DNA from: an uncultured Clostridia bacterium
GTDB taxonomy: Bacteria > Bacillota > Clostridia > Oscillospirales > Ruminococcaceae
Direction: 5' to 3'
Length of the DNA: 64,000 bases
NCBI GenBank assembly: GCA_947631995.1
Contig: CANRNT010000002.1
Location: 1-64,000, forward strand
The position numbers were made by a program, and so were the translations under genes. Below, piece after piece: positions 16,420-24,786 of the stretch. A model generated the notes under the pieces. That model was not told the DNA's origin, ran no database searches, and saw only the letters and a program-made list of their open reading frames with translations. The first letter of the stretch is position 1; each line of letters starts with the position of its first letter.

Positions 16420-16477
16420 AATTAAACTCCCTTTATACAAAAGTGTTCATAAGATAAATCGGAATTTATCTACTGTG

Positions 16478-16745
16478 CCTGTTTTTCTTTTGGGGAAAAC
16501 CTTTCTGAAGAAAGGCTTTTCCCCATACCCCTTTCCAAAGACTTTTATATTGTTTTTGGCGAGGGGTAATTTATTTTTATAAATCTGCTATATACCATAA
16601 ATCCTGCGTATTTTATATAGTAAAATTACCCCTCGCCAAAAATATATGAGTTTTAGTGAGGGGGTTTGGGGGAAGACCCTTTTCCAAAAGGGTCTCCCCC
16701 AATAGCAGAGCAGATATAGTAGACAAAACCCCGATTTATCTTATT
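16478..16745. repeat. Palindromic element family I, full copy
   Basis: Fills the 340-base gap 16420-16759, in which no gene is seen. Three parts: a hairpin GGGGAAAACC/GGCTTTTCCCC with GAAGAAAG loop (about 16492-16524); a 20-bp inverted repeat TTTTTGGCGAGGGGTAATTT (16553-16572) with its exact complement at 16623-16642 around a 50-base AT-rich loop; and a hairpin of GGGGGAAGACCCTTTT with AAAAGGGTCTCCCCC (16668-16700). Parts two and three recur at 34312-34450 with over 85 percent identity by eye, and part three at 1-58. Confidence 0.85.
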
Positions 16746-16759
16746 ATCAACTTTCAAGG

Positions 16760-17179
16760 TTAAATGTTTACTTTCATGGTAACTGTTGTGCCTTTGCCCA
16801 GAACGGTATCGATAGTCATTTCGTCGGAATACTTTTTCATATTCGGCAGACCCATTCCCGCGCCGAAACCGAGAGCGCGCACGTTCTCCGAAGCTGTTGA
16901 CCAGCCTGCCTGCATAGCTTTTTCAATATCGGCAATGCCCGGCCCGTTATCGGCAAGTGTCATGATTATCTGTGTGGGGGTTATCTCAACGGTTATCTCG
17001 CCGCCGTTTGCGTGTATCACCATATTTATCTCACCCTCATACATAGCGATAGCTACCTTGCGCACAGCCTCGGGCGGCAGCCCCATTCTTTTCAGCTTGC
17101 CCTTGGTGTCGCTCGATGCCTCCCCTGCACGGGTGAAGTCGTTGCCGTCTATAGTGTATTTGAAAACAAGATTACTCAA
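16760..17179 (-). CDS. RsbW-like anti-sigma/serine kinase ATP-binding protein
   Basis: A 139-aa GHKL ATPase domain with the N box (YEGEINMVIHANGG), DNGPGI in the G1 box, and GFGAGMGLPNMKKYSDEM in the G2 region. It lacks a dimerisation/His domain, so it is like RsbW/SpoIIAB kinases that act on partner proteins. The start is taken as the TTG at 17179 because GGGGGTG lies 6 bases before it and it overlaps the DRTGG stop by 8 bases (TTGAGTAA); a start at 17230 would run 59 bases into that gene. Its target is unknown; the setting suggests the hydrogenase regulatory set. Confidence 0.8.
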   Translation of the reverse strand: MSNLVFKYTIDGNDFTRAGEASSDTKGKLKRMGLPPEAVRKVAIAMYEGEINMVIHANGGEITVEITPTQIIMTLADNGPGIADIEKAMQAGWSTASENVRALGFGAGMGLPNMKKYSDEMTIDTVLGKGTTVTMKVNI

Positions 17180-17525
17180 GCACCGCACCCCCTGCGAGAC
17201 CGTTTGAGTACAGTATGCCGCAAGCCTCAAACATTCTCATATTCGATGCCAGTATAACGAGGTCTCTTTCCTTTGCAAGCTCCAATACCTCTTCGGACGG
17301 CCGCTTGCCCCTGATGAAGCAAATGCAGATTATGTCCATCATCTCCGCAGTTCTTATCACCTGTGGGTTGCACAGCCCCGTCAGCAAAAGCGACTGATCT
17401 TTTACATATGCCAGAACGTCGCTCATCATATCCGAACCGCAGGCGGTATGTACGTTCTTTGAAATAAATTCCTCTCCGCAGAGCACTTCTGCGCCGAGCA
17501 GCTTCTTGATATCGGAAATAGTCAT
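17172..17525 (-). CDS. DRTGG domain protein (copy 2)
   Basis: A 117-aa DRTGG domain (VHTACGSDMMSDVLAYVKDQ followed by alternating hydrophobic strands), divergent from copy 1 at 14212-14547. It is translationally coupled to the RsbW-like ATPase by an 8-base overlap, and TTAGGAG lies before its ATG at 17525. It is divergently arranged from the hydC operon, across a 393-base spacer. In clostridial genomes these DRTGG-HATPase pairs travel with trimeric hydrogenase genes; a sensor-kinase pair is the simplest reading. Confidence 0.82.
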   Translation of the reverse strand: MTISDIKKLLGAEVLCGEEFISKNVHTACGSDMMSDVLAYVKDQSLLLTGLCNPQVIRTAEMMDIICICFIRGKRPSEEVLELAKERDLVILASNMRMFEACGILYSNGLAGGAVLE

Positions 17526-17918
17526 AAATAAAACTCCTAACTGTTTGAATGTTCTTTATAGCCGAAATTATAGATATACTATAATGATAACATTTTTCCC
17601 GATACTTTTCAAGTCGTTTTGCCAATAATTTTATGGAAAGATTTTTGTGCATATCGCGGAAAATGCAGGCTGAAAAATTTCTTTTTTATTAAAGATGTCG
17701 AAATTGCACAAAAAACGTTCGACTTGTATGTATGAAATGTTTATAGAAATTTTAATGCGAATATGCTATAATAGAAGCTGTGATACTGCGGGCAATGAGC
17801 GTATTGAGCTTTATTGCTTGCAGAGTAAGATATTACTAATGCGGTATGCGTATATGCGCCGCCGCAAAAGCTGTTTTGTTTGCCATATGTGCATATAAAT
17901 TTTACAGGAGGTTTTGAA
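17526..17918. promoter_or_regulatory. Divergent intergenic region with hydC -10 element
   Basis: AT-rich spacer between the DRTGG/HATPase genes and the hydC operon. A clear TATAAT lies at 17767-17772 on the plus strand, but I find no good -35 hexamer at 17 bases, so activation by a regulator is possible. The resulting leader would be about 140 bases. No gene is supported here; short readings across it lack ribosome sites. Confidence 0.5.
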
Positions 17919-18416
17919 ATGGCTAAAAACATAGCTATCCCGTTCAAGGGCACAGCCGAGCAGGAAGCGAAGCTGCGTCAGGTCATTGCGGAGCACAAGT
18001 CCGATAAGGGCGCGCTTATGCCTATCCTTCAGAAAGCGCAGGATATTTACGGATATCTGCCGGTAGAGGTGCAGAAGATAATCGCTACCGAGATGGACAT
18101 CTCTATGGAAAAAGTGTACGGCGTAGTGACCTTCTACTCTCAGTTTTCACTTTATCCGAAAGGAGAATATACTATCTCCGTATGTCTCGGTACAGCCTGC
18201 TACGTTAAGGGAAGCGGCGACATTTTCGATAAGCTCAGCGAGTCTCTCGGCATAAAGGGCGGCGAGACCACGGCTGACGGAAAATTCACGCTGGTAGACT
18301 GCCGCTGTATAGGAGCTTGCGGTCTTGCACCGGTAATGACCGTAAATGACGACGTTTACGGCAGGCTCAAGGTAGACGATATCGAGGGAATACTCGAGAA
18401 ATACCGCAACTCATGA
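17919..18416 (+). CDS. hydC: Hydrogenase subunit HydC (NuoE-like 2Fe-2S protein)
   Basis: A 165-aa thioredoxin-fold 2Fe-2S protein. The four ligands are visible as C-x4-C in SVCLGTACYVKG and C-x3-C in DCRCIGACGLAP. In trimeric electron-bifurcating [FeFe] hydrogenases, HydC works with HydB in the electron path between NAD(H), ferredoxin and the H-cluster subunit. The start at 17919 follows ACAGGAGGT; an earlier in-frame start at 17880 lies upstream of that site. The stop overlaps the next ATG by four bases (ATGA). Confidence 0.92.
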   Translation: MAKNIAIPFKGTAEQEAKLRQVIAEHKSDKGALMPILQKAQDIYGYLPVEVQKIIATEMDISMEKVYGVVTFYSQFSLYPKGEYTISVCLGTACYVKGSGDIFDKLSESLGIKGGETTADGKFTLVDCRCIGACGLAPVMTVNDDVYGRLKVDDIEGILEKYRNS

Positions 18417-18970
18417 TGACCGAGCTTTCGCTCAATGTGCTTGACGTAGCGGAAAACTCCGTCAAGGCAAAGGCGACTTTGATAGAGATATCGGTGTGCA
18501 GCGATACGGTGAAAGACCTTATGACGATAGTTATCAAGGATAACGGCTGCGGCATGGACGAGGAGCAGCTCAAAAGAGTGTGCGACCCGTTCTATACCAC
18601 ACGCACCACAAGAAAAGTGGGGCTTGGGGTATCGTTTTTCAAGCTTGCCGCCGAAAGTGCGGGCGGAGAGTTTGAGATAACCTCGGAAAAAGGCGTCGGC
18701 ACTACCGTAACCGCGACTTTCGTGATATCAAGTATCGACAGAATGCCGCTTGGGGATATGACCTCAACGATGCACAGCCTTATCACATTGAACACGGATA
18801 CAGATTTTGTATACAGATACAGAGTCGACGAAAGAGAGTTCGTTCTCGATACGAGAGAGCTTCGGGAGATACTGGAGGGGGTACCCTTCAACGTGCCCGA
18901 TGTTTCGGATTACATCAGGGAATATCTTTCCGAAAACAAAAAAGAGACCGACGGCGATATAATTTTATAG
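18413..18970 (+). CDS. HATPase-domain protein of the hydrogenase operon
   Basis: A 185-aa protein with a histidine-kinase-type ATP-binding fold: DNGCGMDEEQLKRVCDPFYTT matches the G1 box of kinases, and RKVGLGVSFFKLAAES the G2 box; the N-box region is LNVLDVAENSVKAKA. There is no phosphoacceptor His domain, and the C-terminal 60 residues are of unknown type. It begins at an ATGATG overlapping the hydC stop. It is found between hydC and the next Fe-S gene in many clostridial bifurcating-hydrogenase operons, presumably as a regulatory kinase; its partner has not been seen here. Confidence 0.78.
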   Translation: MMTELSLNVLDVAENSVKAKATLIEISVCSDTVKDLMTIVIKDNGCGMDEEQLKRVCDPFYTTRTTRKVGLGVSFFKLAAESAGGEFEITSEKGVGTTVTATFVISSIDRMPLGDMTSTMHSLITLNTDTDFVYRYRVDEREFVLDTRELREILEGVPFNVPDVSDYIREYLSENKKETDGDIIL

Positions 18971-19021
18971 TCAAGGGCTGTCGGCGTGTAAATGCAAATC
19001 AGTAAAGGAATGGTGATTTAA

Positions 19022-19384
19022 GTGAAATCTTTGGAAGAACTGAAGGCTATACGCGAAAAAATGCAGGGTCAGGTCGGACTTCGCAAGGAGGACGAAACTA
19101 CGACAAGAGTAGTCGTGGGAATGGCGACCTGCGGTATAGCGTCGGGTGCAAGACCCGTTCTCAACGCATTTGTTGAGGGAGTTGCGGCAAAGGGCTTGAA
19201 CGATAAGGTAGTAGTTACTCAGACAGGCTGCATAGGTCTTTGTCAGTATGAGCCTATCGTTGAGATAATGGAGCCCGGCAAGGAAAAGGTAACATACATC
19301 AAGATGACCCCCGAAAAGGCTGTCGAGGTAATAGACAAGCACCTTGTAAGAGGTCAGATAGTTGCCGAGTATACATTCAAGTAA
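19022..19384 (+). CDS. Thioredoxin-like 2Fe-2S ferredoxin (HndB-like)
   Basis: A 120-aa thioredoxin-like ferredoxin. Two of its ligands are in VGMATCGIASGARP and two in TQTGCIGLCQYEPIVEI. It is homologous in design to the N-terminal part of HydB that follows and to HndB of NADP-linked hydrogenases. Initiation is at GTG 19022, about 12 bases after AAAGG. It is separated by 20 bases from hydB, behind which GGAGGAG provides a strong ribosome site, so it belongs to the same operon. Confidence 0.85.
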   Translation: MKSLEELKAIREKMQGQVGLRKEDETTTRVVVGMATCGIASGARPVLNAFVEGVAAKGLNDKVVVTQTGCIGLCQYEPIVEIMEPGKEKVTYIKMTPEKAVEVIDKHLVRGQIVAEYTFK

Positions 19385-19404
19385 TTTAAGGAGGAGTACA
19401 TAAT

Positions 19405-21219
19405 ATGTATCGTTCACACGTTTTGGTCTGCGGCGGAACAGGCTGTACTTCCTCGGGAAGTCAGGCTATTATCGAAAAGCTGAATTTCGAGATCGCCAAG
19501 AACGGTCTGGATAAGGAAGTACAGGTAGTCAAGACAGGCTGCTTCGGACTTTGCGCATTGGGACCGATAATGATAGTTTACCCCGAAGGTACTTTCTATT
19601 CGATGGTAAAGGAAGCGGATATCGAAGAGATAGTTTCCGAGCACCTTGTAAAGGGCCGTGTCGTATCGAGACTCGTTTATGACGAGACCGTTACCACGGA
19701 GGGCGTAAAATCGCTCCAGGATACCGACTTTTACAGAAATCAGAAGAGAATAGCGCTTCGCAACTGCGGCGTTATCAACCCCGAGAATATCGAGGAATAT
19801 ATAGGCACGGGCGGATATGAAGCTCTCGGAAAGGCTCTTACCGAGATGACACCCGAGCAGGTTATTGATACCATTCTCGCTTCGGGACTGAGAGGAAGAG
19901 GAGGCGCAGGCTTCCCGACAGGACGCAAATGGCAGATGGCCAGAAACTTCGTTCAGGACGGCGGACAGAAGTATGTCTGCTGTAACGCGGACGAGGGCGA
20001 CCCGGGCGCGTTCATGGACCGTTCGGTACTTGAGGGCGACCCCCACGTTGTACTGGAGGCTATGGCTATTGCAGGTTACGCAATAGGCGCTTCGCAGGGC
20101 TACATCTATGTCCGTGCAGAGTATCCTATCGCTGTTAAGCGTCTGGAAATTGCTATAAATCAGGCGCATGAATACGGACTTCTGGGTAAAGATATATTCG
20201 GTACGGGATTTGATTTCGACATAGGTCTGAGACTCGGCGCGGGCGCATTCGTCTGCGGTGAGGAGACCGCTCTTATGACCTCTATCGAGGGCAACAGAGG
20301 CGAGCCTCGTCCGAGACCTCCGTTCCCTGCAGTAAAGGGTCTGTTTGAAAGACCTACCATTCTTAATAACGTTGAGACATATGCAAACGTTCCGAGAATA
20401 ATTCTCAACGGCGCTGAATGGTTCGCTGAAATGGGTACGGAAAAGTCCAAGGGCACTAAGGTATTCGCCCTCGGCGGAAAGATAAACAATACCGGACTTG
20501 TTGAAGTTCCTATGGGTACAACGCTGAGGACTATCATAGAAGAGATAGGCGGCGGCATACCCAACGGCAAGAAGTTCAAGGCTGCACAGACAGGCGGACC
20601 TTCGGGCGGCTGTATCTCGGCTGAGAACCTCGACGTTCCTATTGATTACGATAACCTTATCGCTATCGGCTCTATGATGGGCTCCGGCGGACTTATCGTT
20701 ATGGACGAGGATAACTGTATGGTAGATATAGCCAAGTTCTTCCTCCAGTTCACCGTTGATGAGTCCTGCGGTAAATGTACGCCCTGCCGTATAGGTACAA
20801 GAAGACTTCTTGAAATGCTCGATAAGGTAACAAAGGGCAAGGCTACTCTGGAGGATCTGGACAGGATAGAAAAGCTTTGCTACTATATAAAGGACAATTC
20901 GCTCTGCGGTCTCGGTCAGACTGCTCCTAACCCTGTTCTTTCAACACTTCGCTACTTCAAGGACGAGTATATCGCTCACGTTGTTGATAAGAAGTGCCCT
21001 GCGGGAGTATGTAAGGATCTGCTCAAATACGAGATCGACAAGGAAAAGTGTATCGGCTGCGGTATGTGCGCAAGACAGTGTCCCGCAAACGCTATATCAA
21101 AGACCGATTACGTTGCTCCCGGCAAGAAGCTGCCCGCTCTGGCTATCGATCCCGATAAGTGCGTGAAGTGCGGCGCTTGTATGGAGAAGTGTAAGTTCAG
21201 CGCAATTTCCAAGAAGTAA
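19405..21219 (+). CDS. hydB: Hydrogenase subunit HydB (NuoF-like, FMN/NADH-binding)
   Basis: A 604-aa flavin iron-sulfur subunit. Domains in order: N-terminal thioredoxin-like 2Fe-2S (GGTGCTSSGSQ, KTGCFGLCALGP), the FMN/NADH-binding NuoF core (GRGGAGFPTGRKWQ near residue 162, then NADEGDPGAFMDR), an SLBB fold, the 4Fe-4S motif ESCGKCTPCRIGTRR, and two C-terminal 4Fe-4S sites (CIGCGMCARQC, CVKCGACMEKC). In bifurcating hydrogenases this subunit holds the FMN and oxidises NADH together with ferredoxin. hydA follows after 18 bases. Confidence 0.95.
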   Translation: MYRSHVLVCGGTGCTSSGSQAIIEKLNFEIAKNGLDKEVQVVKTGCFGLCALGPIMIVYPEGTFYSMVKEADIEEIVSEHLVKGRVVSRLVYDETVTTEGVKSLQDTDFYRNQKRIALRNCGVINPENIEEYIGTGGYEALGKALTEMTPEQVIDTILASGLRGRGGAGFPTGRKWQMARNFVQDGGQKYVCCNADEGDPGAFMDRSVLEGDPHVVLEAMAIAGYAIGASQGYIYVRAEYPIAVKRLEIAINQAHEYGLLGKDIFGTGFDFDIGLRLGAGAFVCGEETALMTSIEGNRGEPRPRPPFPAVKGLFERPTILNNVETYANVPRIILNGAEWFAEMGTEKSKGTKVFALGGKINNTGLVEVPMGTTLRTIIEEIGGGIPNGKKFKAAQTGGPSGGCISAENLDVPIDYDNLIAIGSMMGSGGLIVMDEDNCMVDIAKFFLQFTVDESCGKCTPCRIGTRRLLEMLDKVTKGKATLEDLDRIEKLCYYIKDNSLCGLGQTAPNPVLSTLRYFKDEYIAHVVDKKCPAGVCKDLLKYEIDKEKCIGCGMCARQCPANAISKTDYVAPGKKLPALAIDPDKCVKCGACMEKCKFSAISKK

Positions 21220-21237
21220 TAGGGAGGATAAAGTATA

Positions 21238-22977
21238 ATGGATATGGTTAATATAAAGATCAACGGCGCTGCGGTTTCCGCCCCCAAGGGTGCTACCATT
21301 CTGGAAGCGGCAAGGTACGCAGGCATAGAGATTCCGACCCTTTGCTTTCTGAAGGACATCAATGAGATCGGCGCGTGCCGTATCTGCGTTGTTGAGGTAA
21401 AGGGAGCGAGAAGCCTTGTGGCTTCCTGCGTTTACCCGATAAACGAGGGCATGGAGGTATTCACGAACTCTCCGAAGGTGCTGGAGTCCAGAAAGACTAC
21501 TTTGCAGCTGCTGCTCTCCAATCACGATAAGAAATGCCTCTCCTGCGTGAGAAGCGGCAACTGCGAATTGCAGAAGCTCTGCCGCGACCTCGGCGTTGAC
21601 GATGAGGAGTACTTTGCAGGCGTAAGGACAGAAACAGAGGTCGACGAGTCCGCCGCGCATATGATAAGAGATAACGGTAAGTGCATACTCTGCCGCCGCT
21701 GCTCCGCCGTATGTGAAAAGGTACAGTCTGTTGGCGTTATAGGCGCTAACGAGAGAGGCTTCAGAACTATTATCGGCACAAGCTTTGAAAACGGTCTGGC
21801 TGATACGACTTGCGTATCCTGCGGTCAGTGTATCGCAGTTTGCCCGACAGGAGCTTTGAGAGAAAAGGAAAGCATTGACGACGTGTTCGCCGCTATCGCT
21901 GACCCGACAAAGACCGTTATAGTTCAGACCGCGCCTGCTGTAAGAGCAGGTCTCGGCGAGTGCTTCGGTATGCCGATAGGTACCGACGTTGAGGGCAAAA
22001 TGGCAAGCGCGCTCAGAAGACTCGGCTTTGATAAGGTGTTCGATACCGACTTTGCAGCAGACCTTACCATAATGGAAGAGGCTAACGAGTTCGTTGAGAG
22101 AGTTAAGAACGGCGGCACTCTGCCGATGATAACCTCTTGCTCACCGGGCTGGGTAAAATACTGCGAGCATTATTTCCCCGACCTGACAGAGAACCTTTCA
22201 AGCTGCAAGTCGCCTATGCAGATGTTCGGCGCAACGGCTAAAACATACTATGCAGAGAAAATGGGCATAGACCCCAAAGACCTCGTTGTAGTTGCTATAA
22301 TGCCGTGTACCGCTAAGAAGTTCGAGATAGGCAGAGACGACGAGAACGCGGCAGGCGTGCCCGATGTTGACTATGCTCTGACTACCAGAGAGCTCGGCAG
22401 AATGATAGACAAGGCAGGCATAAAGTTCAACGAGCTGCCTGATGAGAAGTTTGACGAGCCTTTGGGACTTTCTTCGGGCGCAGGCGTTATATTCGGTGCA
22501 ACGGGCGGAGTTATGGAGGCCGCTCTCAGAACTGCCGTTGAAACGCTTACAGGCGAGGAACTGAAAGCAGTTGACTTCAAAGAGGTAAGAGGTACGCAGG
22601 GTATTAAAGAAGCTGAGTACGACGTTGCAGGCATGAAGGTAAAGGTCGCAGTTGCTTCGGGACTTGCAAATGCCAAGGAGATACTCAAGAAAGTTGCGGC
22701 AGGCGAAGCTGATTATCAGTTCATCGAGATAATGGGCTGCCCGGGCGGCTGCGTAAACGGCGGCGGTCAGCCGCAGCAGCCGGGATATATCAGAAATACA
22801 GTAGACATCAGAGCTAAGAGAGCTAAGGTGCTTTACGATCTGGACGCAAATATGCCGATAAGAAAATCTCATGAGAACCCCGCTATCAAGCAGGTATATG
22901 CTGAGTACTTCGGCAAGCCCGGCTCTGAAAAGGCACACCACGTTCTTCATACTTCATACGTCAAGAGAGGTATGTAA
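21238..22977 (+). CDS. hydA: [FeFe] hydrogenase catalytic subunit HydA
   Basis: A 579-aa cytoplasmic hydrogenase. N-terminal 2Fe-2S (LCFLKDINEIGACRICVVE), a His-ligated 4Fe-4S (NHDKKCLSCVRSGNC), two 4Fe-4S sites (CILCRRCSAVC, CVSCGQCIAVC), then the H-domain with TSCSPGW (C301), MPCTAKKFE (C357), and GCPGGCVNGGG (C501, C505), and a small-subunit-like C-terminus. It makes or consumes H2; with HydB and HydC it should couple NADH and ferredoxin oxidation. Ser302 stands where many hydrogenases have a second adjacent Cys (see finding). Maturases HydE/F/G are not in the window. Confidence 0.95.
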   Translation: MDMVNIKINGAAVSAPKGATILEAARYAGIEIPTLCFLKDINEIGACRICVVEVKGARSLVASCVYPINEGMEVFTNSPKVLESRKTTLQLLLSNHDKKCLSCVRSGNCELQKLCRDLGVDDEEYFAGVRTETEVDESAAHMIRDNGKCILCRRCSAVCEKVQSVGVIGANERGFRTIIGTSFENGLADTTCVSCGQCIAVCPTGALREKESIDDVFAAIADPTKTVIVQTAPAVRAGLGECFGMPIGTDVEGKMASALRRLGFDKVFDTDFAADLTIMEEANEFVERVKNGGTLPMITSCSPGWVKYCEHYFPDLTENLSSCKSPMQMFGATAKTYYAEKMGIDPKDLVVVAIMPCTAKKFEIGRDDENAAGVPDVDYALTTRELGRMIDKAGIKFNELPDEKFDEPLGLSSGAGVIFGATGGVMEAALRTAVETLTGEELKAVDFKEVRGTQGIKEAEYDVAGMKVKVAVASGLANAKEILKKVAAGEADYQFIEIMGCPGGCVNGGGQPQQPGYIRNTVDIRAKRAKVLYDLDANMPIRKSHENPAIKQVYAEYFGKPGSEKAHHVLHTSYVKRGM

Positions 22978-22995
22978 AATAACAGCTTATATCGT

Positions 22996-23029
22996 AAACC
23001 GAGAGATCGTTCTCTCGGTTTACTTTTTA
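22996..23029 (+). terminator. Intrinsic terminator of the hydrogenase operon
   Basis: AAACCGAGAGA and TCTCTCGGTTT form an 11-bp perfect stem around TCGT, followed by ACTTTTTA. It sits 18 bases after the hydA stop. The rest of the 315-base gap to 23292 holds only the next promoter. Confidence 0.88.
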
Positions 23030-23205
23030 TGCCTGCGGAAAATGTGATATATGGGATATGCCTTTTATAAGTACGGACAAAAAGCGTATGATGTGCCTAG
23101 CGTATTCGGAGAGAATAAGACGCAGGCGCCTTTTGATAACGTTTACTTGTGCATAATATATGAAAATATGCTGAAAGTTCATAAAATTTCCCAACGTTTA
23201 TGCTG

Positions 23206-23234
23206 TTGACTTTTGATTTTTCAAATGGTATAAT
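23206..23234 (+). promoter_or_regulatory. Sigma-A type promoter for the lipoprotein gene
   Basis: TTGACT (23206-23211), 17 bases, TATAAT (23229-23234). The leader to 23293 is about 50 bases. Confidence 0.8.
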
Positions 23235-23292
23235 GAGCATAGAATAAGTTTTATTCGAACATTGAATAACATTATTAATGGAGGTTATTAAA

Positions 23293-24084
23293 ATGAAAAA
23301 GAAGCTTGCGATGCTTGTTGCCGCTATGATGGCGCTTTCTATGTTTGCTGCCTGCGGCGATGACTCATCATCTTCCTCTGCCGCTGAAACTACTACTGCC
23401 GCAGAGACCACTACTGCTCCCGAGAGCAGCGAACCCGAGGAAACAACAACTACAACTGCCGCTGAGTCTGAGGCTGAACCCATTGAGTTCACAGGCACTC
23501 TGAATACCGACGGCGAATACCCCGGCGACTGGGGCACACCTAACTTCGTTGTTGATGAAAGCGGAGAGATTCCTAACCCTAACTACTTCAGCGTTGATTT
23601 TCTCAAGGATTATGAAGAGACAGGCTGCTCTGTAACTCTTAAATATGAGTTTGAGAAGACTATGGATATGTCTACTCTTGAAGAGTCTTACTATGAGTAC
23701 TATCTGCTTGCTCCTTGCTTTGCTTGCAGCTGGGGCAAGATGTATGCTGAAGCTCCCGAGGGAACTCCTTATGTTACAGGACTCCCCGAAGAGCTCGACG
23801 CAAGAGAATCTATAGGCGGAGCTACTAAAGCAGACTTCACAGGCTCTTACTTCCTCCAGTCTGACGGATTTATCGTATTCTGCCAGGACGCTGAGGGCAA
23901 CTGGTCAAGCGACAGCATTACTTTCAACCTCACTCCTGAGTGTATAGCTGCTATGGAAGCTGACGTTACGACAAATGACGACGGTTCTTCTTGGGGCGGT
24001 ATGGTATTCCAGACCTACGGTATCAACGTATTAAGCGTTACAATTGACGAACCCGTTGAGGTTGAGGCTCCCGCTGCTGAGTAA
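23293..24084 (+). CDS. Secreted lipoprotein with Thr/Ser-rich linker
   Basis: A 263-aa predicted lipoprotein: MKKKLAMLVAAMMALSMFAAC is a signal peptide with the modified Cys at about residue 21. A low-complexity stalk of Ser, Glu and Thr (about residues 25-60, several TTT and ETT runs) leads to a globular acidic domain with paired Cys (APCFAC) and many aromatic residues. Such Thr-rich stalks are typical of Ruminococcus surface proteins. The domain is not recognised; a role in binding outside the cell is only a guess. GGAGG lies 8 bases before ATG 23293. It stands alone with its own promoter and terminator. Confidence 0.75.
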   Translation: MKKKLAMLVAAMMALSMFAACGDDSSSSSAAETTTAAETTTAPESSEPEETTTTTAAESEAEPIEFTGTLNTDGEYPGDWGTPNFVVDESGEIPNPNYFSVDFLKDYEETGCSVTLKYEFEKTMDMSTLEESYYEYYLLAPCFACSWGKMYAEAPEGTPYVTGLPEELDARESIGGATKADFTGSYFLQSDGFIVFCQDAEGNWSSDSITFNLTPECIAAMEADVTTNDDGSSWGGMVFQTYGINVLSVTIDEPVEVEAPAAE

Positions 24085-24111
24085 TAGTAATTACAGGCAA
24101 TTACATTAATG

Positions 24112-24145
24112 AAAGACCCGATACAAAATGTGTCGGGTCTTTTTT
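24112..24145 (+). terminator. Intrinsic terminator of the lipoprotein gene
   Basis: AAAGACCCGA pairs with TCGGGTCTTT, followed by TTTT. Confidence 0.88.
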
Positions 24146-24172
24146 GCGTACTCACTTGTTTTGCGCGCCCAC

Positions 24173-24201
24173 TTGAAATTCGCGGCGATGTGTGGTACAA
24201 T
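24173..24201 (+). promoter_or_regulatory. Sigma-A type promoter for the 24232-27185 operon
   Basis: TTGAAA (24173-24178), 17 bases, TACAAT (24196-24201). Confidence 0.75.
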
Positions 24202-24231
24202 AACATTATAACTTGTTAAGTGGGTGGTATT

Positions 24232-24756
24232 ATGGATATTTTCAAGGAATATATGGTAACAAGGCGGCAGGACGGAAAGGACAGGCTGAAAGTGTTCGGG
24301 CTAGTCTTCCTTTGCTGTCTGGCGCTGACGGCTTCGCTGGTGTTCATAAACTATATTGCGGAGTTTATGGGATTTGTCATATTCGGAATACTGGCAGGAT
24401 TCTACGGCTGCTATATCTATGCGCTGTACAGAAGAATAGAGTATGAGTATATCTTTACAAACGGCGATCTCGACATTGACAAGATAATGGGTCAGCGCAA
24501 GAGAAAGCGTCTTGCGACAATAGATATGGCAACGCTTACGCAGTTTGGCAAGCTCGATGAGCAAAAGAGAGCAGAGATACTGTCGTCCGACAGAACGGTG
24601 ATAGACGGCTCGGACAATATGCAGTCAGATAATGACTATTACCTTGAATGTAAGCATAAAAGCCTTGGTATGTGTTACCTTATCTTTACTCCGAGCGAAG
24701 AGTTCGTAGAGGAGCTGAAGCCGTATTTCCCGCGCGAGCTTAAAGGCAGAGGATAG
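24232..24756 (+). CDS. DUF6106-like membrane protein
   Basis: A 174-aa protein with two adjacent membrane segments near residues 23-68 and a soluble C-terminal domain. The stretch RRIEYEYIFTNGDLDIDKI followed by basic residues recalls a conserved clostridial family (DUF6106 by recollection). Function unknown. ATG at 24232 is chosen because GGGTGG precedes it. It leads an operon with acpS, 30 bases downstream. Confidence 0.65.
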   Translation: MDIFKEYMVTRRQDGKDRLKVFGLVFLCCLALTASLVFINYIAEFMGFVIFGILAGFYGCYIYALYRRIEYEYIFTNGDLDIDKIMGQRKRKRLATIDMATLTQFGKLDEQKRAEILSSDRTVIDGSDNMQSDNDYYLECKHKSLGMCYLIFTPSEEFVEELKPYFPRELKGRG

Positions 24757-24786
24757 TAAGACAGCAATACAGTAAGGTGAAAAAGT

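Noticed and set aside
16432..16446. Recurring TTTGTATAAAG upstream of several minus-strand genes (16440, 14585) as a shared regulatory site
   Set aside because: It may simply contain a -10 element; spacing to the genes varies, and no consistent second motif is seen.
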